A DNA stretch of 64,000 nt from Epiperipatus broadwayi. Taxonomy: Eukaryota; Onychophora; Udeonychophora; Euonychophora; Peripatidae. The notes under the pieces are model-generated. The model had not been told where the DNA came from. It did no database searches and saw only the letters and a program-made list of their open reading frames with translations. The DNA is taken from NCBI GenBank assembly GCA_028023455.1, contig JAQFVV010013347.1, forward strand, positions 85,720-149,719, given 5' to 3'. The position numbers were made by a program, and so were the translations under genes. Shown here one piece after another: positions 25,309 to 35,960 of the stretch. Position 1 is the first letter of the stretch. The number at the start of each line of letters is the position of its first letter.

Positions 25309-25859
25309 GGGTATATGAGCACAGACTTTCACATACCCCACCACTCTTCACACTATCCCATAACACTGATACACTTGAACACATATATGTTGAAAAGATA
25401 AATAATCACCAATATACGTATTTCATGCTAAACCAGCAATCATCAGTTGGTCCAGATTACCATCTCCACACATATATGCTATAAGTGCTCAGATATATAT
25501 TAAGATAGCCAATCCTCATACTTTAATGGACAGGCTTCAATCTACTCCACACTCCAAATCTTCAACCGTCCATCCAACTGAAAATCTGATGATGAAATGC
25601 TCAAAGGCCACCCTGAGGCTGAGATTCTTGTCACACCCATGTTGACCTAAGGTCATTCTGACCCCTCATGTACAGGACATAATCCATTTAATACATATAC
25701 AAGGGATGGGCAGACATCTTCTTTTCAACATATATGTGTTCAAGTGTATCAGTGTTATGGGATAGTGTGGAGAGTGGTGGGGTGTGTGAAAGTCTGTGCT
25801 CATATACCCTATATATTACATATATAGACACAGGTATATAATAAGCCTCTGTTTCAGTT
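25309..25859. mobile_element. Family-C foldback element with 16-bp TSD and hammerhead
   Basis: ATAAAATGATTATATA at 25293-25308 and 25860-25875 flanks a 551-bp insert. Inverted arms of about 90 bp (25308-25399 against 25720-25810) share GGGTATATGAGCACAGACTT and CATATATGTTGAAAAGA blocks. A type-1 hammerhead on minus follows the left arm. The core (about 25452-25700: CAGGCTTCAATCTACTCCA, CCCATGTTGACCT, CTGACCCCTCA) recurs at 31880, 32330 and 29140. After the right arm is a short tail ending CTGTTTCAGTT. The 16-bp TSD points to target-primed retroposition. Confidence 0.85.
25408..25451 (-). ncRNA. Type-1 hammerhead ribozyme, core intact
   Basis: On minus: stem I ACCAA/UUGGU, CTGATGA (25440-25446), stem II UGCU/AGCA with loop GGUUU (a U-U opposition where G-U stands at 32569), GAA, stem III AUAC/GUAU as a loopless palindrome, cleavage after A in the triplet AUA. 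All catalytic positions are present. The weak first pair of stem II may lower activity. Confidence 0.68.
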
Positions 25860-25875
25860 ATAAAATGATTATATA

Positions 25876-26449
25876 AATTTATATATAGTTAGAGCTATTC
25901 ACAGAGTAAAGATAATTCCTGAATTATTAAAAATATATAATTGCTACCTAGAAGATAAAAATTAGATTTAGAAAAAAATATATATTGGTACAGCTTATCT
26001 CCTCTTATTATTTGAACATTTGAAAAATATATAATAGAAAGAAATGTAAACATTTTGGAAAATATGTAAAAGGAAAAAAGTAAAAGTTAGATAAGAATAT
26101 AAAAATGCTTTTAAATTGGAGAAAAATAGAATGAGGCTAAAAAAACTGTATATTAAAAATTGAAAAATAATGTTTTGAAGACTGACTAAATTAATAATAA
26201 AATATTTATCTGTAAACCCAAAAATCAGTTTGTGTAAAAGAAAAGCAGATAATTTCTTGATAATAATGGAAAAATTTATTTAAAAAATTGATGAATCTAA
26301 CAGGGAAGCTATAAAAAGATTTTACATTTATAATGATAAAAAAATATATAAAAGAAAAATGACTTATATGGGGAAAAAGAATAAATTGCTTATAAGTAAT
26401 AAGTGATTCAGACACATAATCAATCATTAATAATAATTAGATTTAGTAG
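25876..26449. other. A+T-rich tract, nothing recognised
   Basis: May hold decayed parts of the LINE that is readable from 26450 on. No RT motif was identified. Confidence 0.4.
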
Positions 26450-26870
26450 TCAAAAAAATCATAACAGATTAACACTAGATAGAGTTGCAATTGAAGCTTG
26501 GATCAAGTTATTTTAGATGTGGACACATATCTTTAAAAATAGATAGAATTTTCTGTGGCTTTTCATAGATATAGAAGTTGGATAATAAAAAAAATTGATA
26601 ATTTTGAGCTGTGATCTTTGGGAAGACTTTTGAAAGTTCCACATATTGCAAAGAAAGTTAACAAATGGGAACTAAGATAAAATTTTAAGGGTTTGAAGCA
26701 TAAATAATTAAGTTGGAATTGCTATGGTTTGATCATATCATGAAATGGTCTAATTCATTAGAAATGTCTATACTGCTTGAAAAAATTAGAATAAAATGAC
26801 AAGCAATAAAGTGGATGTATACCACTAATGTGCCTTAGAACTCCATAAAAAGCAAAACGATAATAAAAGC
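26450..26870 (+). pseudogene. LINE C-terminal region (RTE/BovB-like), heavily decayed
   Basis: Reading plus across stops, KKIDNFEL is followed by a stop and then SLGRLLKVP and AKKVNK. In a neighbouring frame KLELLWFDHIMKWSNSLEMS and LLEKIRIK follow. This reproduces the order of the post-RT region of RTE/BovB-type LINEs (R-I-D-x-FEL ... RLLxVP, then the WFxHIM-x-R block, then the GKIxGKR block). Stops replace the Trp/Cys after FEL and other positions. No RT palm could be read upstream. Confidence 0.5.
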
Positions 26871-27455
26871 ATTCTAAAAAAAAAATTATGTGTTTGCCAA
26901 CAGTAGATATCTTTTAAAGACATTTACTAATAACAGTAAATCTTTAATGCCAGATAAAATATTTTGAGATTATAATTTAGTATGCATGCTTAATTAAAAG
27001 ATATTATAACTAGTGCTGATATTTGATCATGATTAGCAGTAATCTAACAGTGCTTGCCATTATTTTGTTTTGTTTCAGCTTTCATATTTAGAGTTATTTG
27101 AAACTTTAACGAGATAGATCAGTTTAAATATACATAATAAAATAATTAAAGCTTTGGCATGACATATATATATATTTAATTAAAATAAAATATCTATTAC
27201 AGAGTAATTATTGTAATAAAATTGTAATACAAGTAATAAATTATAACGGTGATAATATATTTTATAAATAATTATAATAAACCATTGAAGTACATGTAAT
27301 TAATTTTCTAACCTTCACCTGAAAATCATTTCCATTCAAATTTAGTAATATATGTCAAACCCCATGATTTATGAATTTTAAGATTAGCACATGTATTTAT
27401 CAAAATTGACTCCTTAATTTTTCTTTTATTATGATTCTCTCCTCATAAAAAAATG
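26871..27455. other. A+T-rich tract, nothing recognised
   Basis: Probably includes the 3' side of the minus-strand PLE copy that starts at 27456. No inverted flank was found. Confidence 0.4.
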
Positions 27456-28250
27456 TTAAGTATTTTCTAGATCGAAATTGAAACTAAACTTGTATGTTTC
27501 GTCATAATCAAAAAAGACAGATGCCATTATTAAATAATTATTACTCTTAATTTTTATAAATTTATATAATAATTGATGCTCTTTTAACCTTTTATCAAGA
27601 CTATATCTCAATTCGCCTATATCTGGATTCAGTTTTGCACTTGCATAAGGTTTGATTGGCAATAATACTTTTTTATTTTAAAAATATAATATGTTTTTTA
27701 ATTATTTACCAATCTATTAACATTAGGTGGAACATAAAATGAAACATTATATACTGTATATTTTGTAAAAAAAAATTAGCTTAAGGATTTGAAACGTATG
27801 GAATAGATTCCATCATTTATTATTAATTTTCTGCTCCTTTAAAATAGTATATTGCTTTTTAAATTGACATAAATTGTAATAAATTTGTTTAATGTTATAA
27901 CCAAATTCAATCAACTCTTTTGTAAATGTTTCAATATTTTGTGATGTATCACTCTCATGACAATACAATTTTTTATGGCAAATTAAAAAGATCCAAGACT
28001 TGCCATCTTATGCATAACTGGTATTTTTGATTTACAATGAATATAATCTCTTTCCTGCAATGGTTTGATTATCAATTTATAATTTAATAAACCATTATCT
28101 CTTTTAACATACAAATTAAGATATTTAATAGTTTTCTTCTGTTCTTTTTCATCAGTCCATTTCAAACTATTCAATTTGATTAATTCATTCACAAAACAAT
28201 TTATATTATCTTCATATCCATAAGCAAAAACAGCATCAACATATTTTTTT
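27456..28250 (-). pseudogene. Penelope-like element RT end plus GIY-YIG, minus copy
   Basis: The minus frame 28192-27983 reads NELIKLNSLKWTDEKEQK, IKYLNLYVKRDNGLL and DYIHCKSKIPVMHKMASL. This matches the end of the PLE RT palm/thumb: the N-S-L-x-x-T block, the YLxLxVKR equivalent of FLDV-x-V-x-R, and the x-x-S-x-x-P-V-x-HK block. A second frame (27662-27456) has RYSLDKRLKEHQLLYKFIKI and MASVFFDYDETY, the GIY-YIG helix and the following block. The region between is frameshifted and the GIY-YIG first strands are lost. Same lineage as the copy at 7.8 kb. The next fragment (28276) is inverted relative to it. Confidence 0.72.
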
Positions 28251-28275
28251 TAAATTTTATTGTTGATAATAAAAT

Positions 28276-28560
28276 TGAGATGTAGTCTTGAGAAAATGTT
28301 AAAAGAGCATCAATTTTTCTACGAATTTATAAAAATTAAGGGTAATAATTATTTAATAATGGCATCTATCTTTTTTGATTACGACAAAATATAAGATTTT
28401 AGTTTCAATTTCGAATTGGAATATACTTACATTTTTCATGAAAAAAGAACCATAATGAAAGAAAAATTAAGAAGGCAATTTTGATAAATATAAATAAGAT
28501 ATGTTTAATTAACAGACAATGTCTTAATGTTAAAATTCATGAATCATGGGATATAATATG
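28276..28560 (+). pseudogene. Penelope-like GIY-YIG fragment, plus copy
   Basis: Reads RCSLEKMLKEHQFFYEFIKI, then NNYLIMASIFFDYDK, then IFHEKRTIMKEKLR, and a TAA-rich end. It matches the C-terminal half of the domain at 7.97-8.24 kb and the inverse of 27456-27662. It begins within the domain with no RT in front, and lies head to head with the minus copy about 25 bp away. Confidence 0.65.
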
Positions 28561-29137
28561 AATAACTAAATTTGAATTGAAATGGTTTTCATTTGAAAAA
28601 ATAAAAAATTAACTTAAAGTATTTCAGTGGTTTATTGTAATTATTTATAAAATATATTATTATTGTTACAATTTAATATATATATTACAGTGATCTAATT
28701 AGCATATTATGTAAAATAATAGACATTATATACATCAATGTTATTTCACATACACATTAAAACAAAGCAATTTTAATATTTTGTATAAAAAATAAGTTAG
28801 TTTATTTAAAATTTTATTATGGCTTGTATTATTATTATGCTATTGTTAATATATCATTGTAATTACTGTTGTTATTAATTTTATACAGTAGATATTATTA
28901 GTATGATTATATTAATATTGCTGTTATTGTTACAGTTGTTATTATTATGCAATTATATTATTGTCAATAAGGTTATTATATTGTTGATTCTGTTGTGTAA
29001 TTATTAATATGTAATCATTATTATCATTATTGTTATTTTAATATTGTTTTGTTGTTATTATTATAGCATGTCAAGTGAATGTTGACAGACCTCGATTATA
29101 TTACAATAAGTATTGTTTATTGTACTATAAATGTATT
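28561..29137. other. A+T-rich tract with TTATTA clusters
   Basis: Imperfect ATT/GTT-rich sequence (28800-29060) without regular periodicity. A diverged match of the PLE flank (AACTTAAAGTATTTCAGTGG near 28613) suggests the PLE copy extends to about 28680. Confidence 0.45.
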
Positions 29138-29590
29138 TTACTGAACAGGCTTCATTATTCTCACCATTCCAACAATTCAACCATCCATTTTATTTAAAAA
29201 TCAATGATGGAGCACTCAAAACTCTTGGAATTGATATTGAAGTCATACCCATGTAGACTATGTCAATCTAACCCCTTATATTATTAGAACAATATGTATC
29301 AATTTATATTAATAGGAAAGGGATGGGCTGGACTTATAACATATGTATTTTCAAAGTAAAATAGGCTAATTAAATATTGCATTGGAAATAGGTTACACCA
29401 TAGCATAAGTATAGCCCATTCCTCTTCTATTAATATAAATGGATACATATCTGATAATATAAGGGGTTAGATTGATATGATATCTACAAGGGTATGACTA
29501 AAATAACAAATCCACCAAGAACTTTGAGTATTTCATCATTGGTTTTTACTGAAATGGATGATTGAACTGTTGGAAAAATGAGAAGATTAA
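29138..29590. mobile_element. Two inverted, diverged family-C cores
   Basis: 29138-29335 (ACAGGCTTCA, TCAACCATCC, CATACCCATGTAGAC, GGGATGGGC) matches the family-C core. 29400-29590 is its inverse (GCCCATTCCTCTTC, GGGTATGACT, ATGGATGATTGAAC). About 65 bp separate them. No hammerhead core is left. Older than the copies at 25 and 32 kb by divergence. Confidence 0.7.
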
Positions 29591-29624
29591 AGATAACTTG
29601 CCTTTAAGCTTGCATTTTATGATC

Positions 29625-29763
29625 TCTAGACTGATGTAAGCCAATAAGCTCAAAACCAGCTGGTCTGGAGGTGGGAATACATGATAGAGATTTTGACTTT
29701 TATCTCTTTTGGCACTTATGTAAACAAAGCTTGTTTGAAGCTATTGGTAAAGTTCATCTAGTG
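29625..29763 (+). mobile_element. Dispersed repeat (family D) with a third hammerhead-like motif
   Basis: CTGATGT (29631-29637), AGC/GCT stem around CAATAA, then CAAAACCAGCTGGTCTGG. The last part has the palindrome ACCAGCTGGT in the place of stem III and C before TGG as cleavage position. A9 and G12 are changed, so it is a relic if related at all. The following 70 bp (TTATGTAAACAAAGC, ATTGGTAAAGTTC) recur at 1000-1080. Confidence 0.4.
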
Positions 29764-29765
<2 letters not shown>

Positions 29766-29811
<46 letters not shown>

Positions 29812-29836
29812 ATATATATATATATATATATATATA
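29766..29836. repeat. (TA)n microsatellite, interrupted
   Basis: Two TA runs separated by AAAAAA near 29806-29811. Confidence 0.95.
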
Positions 29837-31714
29837 AAGATTAGATGCATTATGTCTATAGTATGCATATATAAATTCATATTATAATATAAACAAAAAT
29901 TTTAAAAATAATTTTATTAATAATAAAGTGAGAAAGCATATTTACATATTTATTTACAGCACTCTGTCTGTTCAATCATTCATAATTCTATTTCATCACA
30001 ATTAAATACTAGTTCTGACATTTTTTTCAATTATTTTTTAAAATTCTAATGAAAACATAATGACAGCTTTATTATAGGAAAGTGCAGATTCACTAGTTAC
30101 TTTAATATTTTAATGTCTGTAATGGTTTATAATATATATGATTCGCTATTTGCAGACAATAGTTTGGAATTGTGATTTTTCACAAATCTGCCATTTTATA
30201 ATTTCTGATTAGCCAATTTAAGAGTATGTCCTCTTACTTTTCTTACTGAAACTATAATTTCTTTCTTCATTACCACTATGAGTGTGAGGCAAATGGCCTC
30301 GAAAGCACTTAGAATATAATAATTTTTGGAATCTTTATAGCTTCTCGTTCAAGTGTTTCATACGCTTTTTAATTTGTATATTCCTCATTTAATGAAACTA
30401 TTTTACAACTTTTTTTGGATTTATTGCTCAATACTACAATACATTTTATATACAGGCAAATAATGAATTCTTCTTAAATCATGAAGAAAATGTTATTAAT
30501 GTTTGAGATTTGAACATTGTATTTATCAAAAAACAACAACAAAGATTGCTGTAATTGAGATCTATAAAATGTAATATGTTTATGAATTTCAATAGTTATT
30601 TTTATTTGTTTACATTTTTTTAATAGTGTATAATTGAAGTCATGTAGATGGATTTAGCAGACTTTTCAGCTTCATTATATGATCCTCCTGGCATCTACTG
30701 CTTACTCAAGCTTTTATTAAATAGAAGAACTGAAGTAAAATAGATTTGCTACATAAAAGAATTGTGTAAATTGAAGTCATGTAGTGCTTGGTGGCTTTGT
30801 TAGTGACATTAGTTTTAAAACTATTGAATATTTTTTTAAAATACGGATTGATGAAGTTGTGCCATATAACTTTAAGAATGATTTAATTGTTTTTAATTTA
30901 TAAATGTAAGATGTTAGAAAAGATATAATTTTACTTAAATCTAGCAAAAGTACTTTCAGGAATTTTATAGAATAAATTGTTTCCAGTCATAAATGAGTAA
31001 TTGTGTGGCTCAATGTGATTTTAAAGAAAAAATATAAAAAAAAGACATGATTTTGATGCCAGAAAAATGTAAAAATAAATTTTATTCTATTCATTTTATT
31101 TATTTATTTTATTCTATTAATTGAGAAGATTTAGGTGGTATTTGAAATTTGTCTATTAATGTTTATTTAAATTATATAGCTTGTACATGATAAAATGATA
31201 GAGAGTGTTATTAATAAGATTTGAAAATCTTAGGCATTTTAAATAAAAAGTAGTCTTGTGTAGCAAGTGTCAATAAGTGATATATGTTTGATTAGCAGCC
31301 TTTTAAATTTGATCCATAAATAAACAAAAACAAACATATAATTATCTTGGAATTTAAATTTACAATATGTGGATGATGGTGATATTGTAACCAATTGAAA
31401 AAAATGATTCACAAAGCAAGCGTTTTATTAATTAATAATATAAGAGAAATTTTTAAAAACTTTTTAGCTTGGTTTATTTTTAGCTTCAGGATGAGAATCA
31501 ATTTAAATAGCTAGCTATATTAGGTCTTTTTGGTAGCAAGGTGCATTTGAATCTTGAAACAATACAGATGCTAATATATCACTATTGCATTTAAAAACTA
31601 TCTTATGTCTTCCACTAAATTAATTGTGCAGTGAGTTATTATTCTGATAAATTTATTATATAAAATTTAAGATGTAAAATATTTGATCAATAATGCATTA
31701 TAAATATTTTATTT
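29837..31714. other. A+T-rich tract, nothing firm
   Basis: A small direct repeat (AATTGAAGTCATGTAG near 30631 and 30770). The stem-loop GAGGC-AAATG-GCCTC followed by GAAAGC at 30286-30306 looks like the stem II/GAAA part of a hammerhead, but no CTGATGA precedes it. No gene was recognised. Confidence 0.45.
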
Positions 31715-31838
31715 AAAGATGCTCTAAATATAGGGGATTTGAACTCAGACTTTCAAGTCCCTTCACTTTCCCACTATCTCATACTATTGATACGCATGGC
31801 CACACACACACACACGCACACAGAAAAGATAAATAATC

Positions 31839-31880
31839 ACCAATATATGTATTTTGTGCTAAACCAGCACTCATCAATGC
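31839..31880 (-). ncRNA. Type-1 hammerhead relic
   Basis: The minus strand shows TTGATGA in place of CTGATGA and CACAAAA in place of the GAAA box. Stem I is lost on one side. Inactive by inspection. Confidence 0.5.
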
Positions 31881-32266
31881 TCAGTTTATATTATGATAGC
31901 AAATCCTTACACTTTAATGGACAGGCTTCAATCTACTCTAACATCCAATTCTTCAGCCATCCATACTATTGAAAATCTGATGATACAATTCTCAAATTCC
32001 CATCCTAATGCCAATATTGTTGTCATGCCCATGTTGATCTCAAGTAACTCTGACCCTCACATATAGAATAGTATCAATTTAAATACATAGAAGAGGGATG
32101 GGCAAAATGCAGGCTTAATATGTAAGATTTGAAATAGCAGGCACTCATACATGGAGCCTAATGGTAAATATAGTGGATTTGAACTCAGAATTTTAAGCCC
32201 CTTCACTATCCACATTATCTCATACTGCTGATATACATGACCACAATGCATAAAAGATAAATAATC

Positions 32267-32310
32267 ACCAATATACATATTTTGTGCAAAGCCAGCACTC
32301 ATCAGTTGGT
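32267..32310 (-). ncRNA. Type-1 hammerhead with G12 changed
   Basis: The minus strand has ACCAACTGATGAG, a stem II GUGC/GCAC and the full stem I, but the GAA box reads AAA, and stem III is AUAU/GUAU. G12 is the general base of hammerheads, so activity should be abolished. Confidence 0.6.
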
Positions 32311-32568
32311 CCAGATTACCATCTCCCACACACACATATATATATAATCAGTGCTCAGTTTATATTAAGATAGCAAATCCTTACACTTTAATGTACAGGC
32401 TTCAACTTACTCCAACCTGCAACTCTTCAGCCATCCATACAATTGAAAATCTGATGATAGAATTCCCAAATTCCCATGCTGATGCCAATATTGCTGTCAT
32501 GCCCATGTTGACCTCAAGTCACTCTGACCCCTCACATATAGGACAGTATCCATTTAAATACATAGAAG

Positions 32569-32612
32569 ACCAACTGATGAGTGCTGGTTTAGCATGAAAT
32601 ACGTATATTGGT
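32569..32612 (+). ncRNA. Type-1 hammerhead ribozyme, complete
   Basis: Stem I ACCAA (32569-32573) pairs with UUGGU (32608-32612). CTGATGA is at 32574-32580. Stem II is G-UGCU/AGCA-U with loop GGUUU, the first pair being G-U. GAA is at 32596-32598. Stem III AUAC/GUAU (32599-32606) is an eight-base palindrome without a loop. Predicted cleavage follows A32607 (triplet AUA). All conserved core residues are present, and the inverse partner at 32267 shows compensable arms. Short palindromic stem III implies that two molecules or tandem copies cleave jointly. Confidence 0.8.
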
Positions 32613-32922
32613 GATTATTTATCTTTTATGCATATGTGTGGTCATGTGTATCAGTAGTATGAGAGTGTGGATAGTGAAGGGGTTTGAAAGTCTGAGTTCA
32701 AATCCCCTATATTTACAATTAGGCTCCAGGTATAAGAATGCCTGGTATTTCAAATCTTAAAGATGCTCTTTAATATTTTAAAAATTATAATGAGATAAAT
32801 CATATAACCAATAATAAGTTCTTTAGCTTGGCAGGTGTTATATTATGGAAATCATTATTGTAAGAACAGATATTTATTAAATTATAAATGTAGAACAAAT
32901 GATCAGAAACAAGTATTTTATG

Positions 32923-32972
32923 GTAAACCATTAAGCATCACATGATCACCATCTCTTATACTACTTTTGCCT
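32923..32972. mobile_element. Family-A terminal fragment
   Basis: TAAACCATTAAGCATCACAT and GATCACCATCTCTTAT match the end of the element at 21450. The rest is missing. Confidence 0.55.
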
Positions 32973-35744
32973 TATTTTATGATAAATTGACACCATTGGG
33001 AAGAAAATGCAGAATAGATTGTAATAGATTTTGAGTTTGAACAGCCATATTTTATTCTTTAAATAACAGATATAACTATTCTCATAGGTTTTTTTCTTTG
33101 TATTTTATCTTTTTATCTACTGTTTTCACTGTTGTTTTTTGCAATTAGGATGGCCACATATGATTACAAATAATTGCTAATTATATCGATGATATATCTA
33201 CAGTCCAAAATTAAATTGATGATTTAAGTCTTTAAGGGTTAGCTCTTATTAACAATTTTCCATGTATATATATGAAATAGTATATTTCGGAAAGTAAAAG
33301 TTATTTCAGGAAAAAATATGGATAATATTTAGAGAATTATTGAAAATTTACTGTTATATTTGCACACTTACTTATAGCAATCATTTCGGTAAACGTTATT
33401 CCGGTATCCATGTATTTTTAATTTCATTAAATTATTTATTTAAAATTTTAATTATTTACTTTATTATTTATTCATTAAACTTTTGTCTGTAAAATTATCA
33501 AAATTATTTTTTTTCTATATATATATATATATTAATCAAAATGAGTTTATTCAAAATTCTGGAAGTTTTTTTTTTATTTTTATGATGTAATTAAACTGAA
33601 AGTTAGAAGGAATAAAAAAATGATAGAATTGCTAAAAAAAGATATGATTCAAAGCTTCAAAAAATAAATATATGCACAAATTACTAACGATCTAAATATA
33701 TAATATTAAAGACAAATATAAAATAAAAGTTATGCTCTTTTCATTTCGCAATACAGGCGTGCATCTTAGATGTATTTTCATTGTGGGTACAACATAAAAC
33801 ATGATTATGACGTGCTTAATTAAAAGTTAATGTTTTTTTTTTTTACATAGTTATATATAAATGCATTTTAATTACTTACCTATGAATGGAAACACGCACA
33901 TGCATATTTTATGATTAATCGTTTTATAATTTCAAAAACTATGTCCACAATAATTATGTTATAATATTAAAATATGTGCAAGTAAATTCATATCCTTACT
34001 TATATATACACATACATGTGTATTTTGGCCGAATATTATATGCTAACATATATATTTATTTGTTTAAATGTGCACGCGCTCACACGCTAACATCTAACAT
34101 TTATTTTAAATAAATCTAAGCACATTTTTGTAATTCAAATTATATTAAACTTCATTTTATTGAATGAAAGACATTGTAATGTTTAGCATTCAGACAGTTT
34201 GCCATAATGACCTAATTTATAAACGTTAAATACATTTTAATAATAATATTTTTTTTTACATTAGCAAAAACATTTTTAAATAAATACAAACTATATTTGT
34301 TGCAAAATTAATAACTAACTAAATAAATTCTGTTAAAGATAAATATATCATATAAAATATGTATAAGTTCAGCGTGAAAAAATGGAGAAAAAAATAAATA
34401 AATTAAAAGGCTTTTATTTACATTAGTCATTCGAGATATGTGCTACTGTTGTCAACACTCGCATTCAGTCATTATCTCTGGTCAATAATCCCTCGATTAA
34501 TGATATTGAGAACTACATGCACCGATAATGATCAATGAACACTCACTCTTGCATTAGTAGGAAATCGACATAGCAACACTTGGGACAAGAATAGCTATAG
34601 TTGTATTATCTCAGTCGATCTACTAAAAAAAGCTATAGCGAAATGTATTATGTATGAATCCTGTTTTATTGACTTTTATGACAAGTTTTTCAAAACAATT
34701 CTGTGTTAATGGTTGTTGTTTGAATGTGATGTATTAAATCTTGCAATGGCTTCTCTTGGGCTTCGATTCACTATTAGGAGATAGAGAAAATTGTATGAAA
34801 TTTTTTTTTGTTGTTTTAATACATCAACATTTGTCAAAAAGTAAAAAAAGTATATATTATCCCTTCGATTATGGACTTGGGAGAATATCCTTTATTTACA
34901 TATGACTTTCCATGCATATATAATTGTTAAATCTATAGTACTGTTTAGTTCAACAATAAAATGATGGGCTCAAGAGCTGGGTTCCTGGATCAAAGCTGAG
35001 CCTCTAATTTCTGGCATTCGAAAGTCACATGACATTCCGAGTAACTTACCATTCGTTTAAATATTTATTGCATCTATATCTGTTAAATTAGAATTCTTTT
35101 TATATTTGGTATTTGTCTGTGATGATTTATTTTATTGCATATACATACCTTCATCATTACAATATATATAAAGAGATGTATTAGTAATTTGATGAAATTT
35201 GTACATTTTCTCATCGTAAAAGACTGTCAAAATCGTAAAAGTAGTATTAAAAATATTGCTAATTGAAGCGTTTCGAAAGTATTTAAAAAAAATTAAAATG
35301 GAAGAAAAATTATTATATATTCAGATTAATAATTCATTAATTAAATAAATATCTATGCAAATAGATTGATTAGATTACACAGTTAATCAAGTTATATGTT
35401 AAGATCGACACGTGCAAGTTATGATTACAAATAATTTAGTAATTTTAAAATGACTAGTAAACTATAACTGTATGTTCGAATTTACTGCAATGATTAATGA
35501 ATTTTTTTTGTTTGTCTTTATAATTATTTATACAGTACAAACAATTTGTCATTTTAAAAAAGTATATTATTTTCAAATCAGTAATTATATTTTGTATCTA
35601 CTTCACTTGTTTTCTCCACTTATTATTATTTTTTTTCGTTCTTTTAATTAATAATTATTCCAATTTTTACTTTAATGCTATAAGCCTTAAAAAGTAATAA
35701 ATAATTACTTTCATTTATAAAATACTTTAAAAAATAAATTAATC
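32973..35744. other. Unique-looking A+T tract; denser segment at 34.43-34.64 kb
   Basis: No shared repeat. Segment 34430-34640 has normal complexity and several CpG (CATTCGAGATATG, TCCCTCGATTAATG, CAGTCGATC), unlike its surroundings, and could be a regulatory or exonic relic. No frame longer than chance. Confidence 0.4.
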
Positions 35745-35748
35745 TTAC

Positions 35749-35960
35749 CTGTTGATGATTTGAATTGCCTGAAATATATGGGACTGAATGAATCTGCCTA
35801 GCGGTGAAGCAATTTATGCTGCTTCCTCTGTTGGCATGTATGTGGGTGGATCTGTATACCCCTACACAGCTTCTGTGGCAATGAGTGCTTGCTAGAGCTT
35901 CCTGGTTATATTTTTAGCGTTTTCCCAAACAGGTTTCTGAAAGATTATTCGCCAGAGAAT
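35749..35960 (-). other. Possible untranslated exon with strong 5' splice site
   Basis: On minus a segment of higher G+C ends in CATCAACAG|GTAAGATT, an ideal splice donor (35743-35751). Upstream, ATG CCA ACA GAG GAA GCA GCA is followed by TAA, so the sequence is not coding past a short upstream frame. That would fit a 5' untranslated first exon of a gene lying to lower coordinates. On plus, a 60-codon frame also crosses it, so the assignment is uncertain. No downstream exon was recognised. Confidence 0.25.

Larger units (their letters stand above)
31726..32758. mobile_element. Composite family-C element with 11-bp TSD and three hammerhead copies
   Basis: AAAGATGCTCT at 31715-31725 and 32759-32769 flanks 1033 bp. 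Unit 1 (31726-32115) has the left arm, a decayed minus hammerhead and one core. Unit 2 (32120-32758) has a left arm with a minus hammerhead, a second core and a right arm with a plus hammerhead. The arms of unit 2 are inverse over about 180 bp, including the tail around AAGATTTGAAAT/ATTTCAAATCTT. The right arm holds GAGTTCAAATCC (32694-32705), similar to a pol III B box, in a hairpin with GGGGTTTGAA. Since one TSD encloses both units, they were inserted together. Confidence 0.83.

Noticed and set aside
25587-25605. CTGATGATGAAATGC in the family-C core
   Set aside because: CTGATGA is followed almost directly by GAAA with no stem II; the same motif in other cores (31979, 32451) lacks GAAA altogether.
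30281-30310. Stem GAGGC-AAATG-GCCTC followed by GAAAGC
   Set aside because: The upstream box reads CTATGAG with extra bases before the stem, so a hammerhead cannot be supported without better copies.
32057-32597. Frames of 92 (minus) and 68 (plus) codons
   Set aside because: They lie wholly within the family-C repeat arms and core, which are non-coding across copies.
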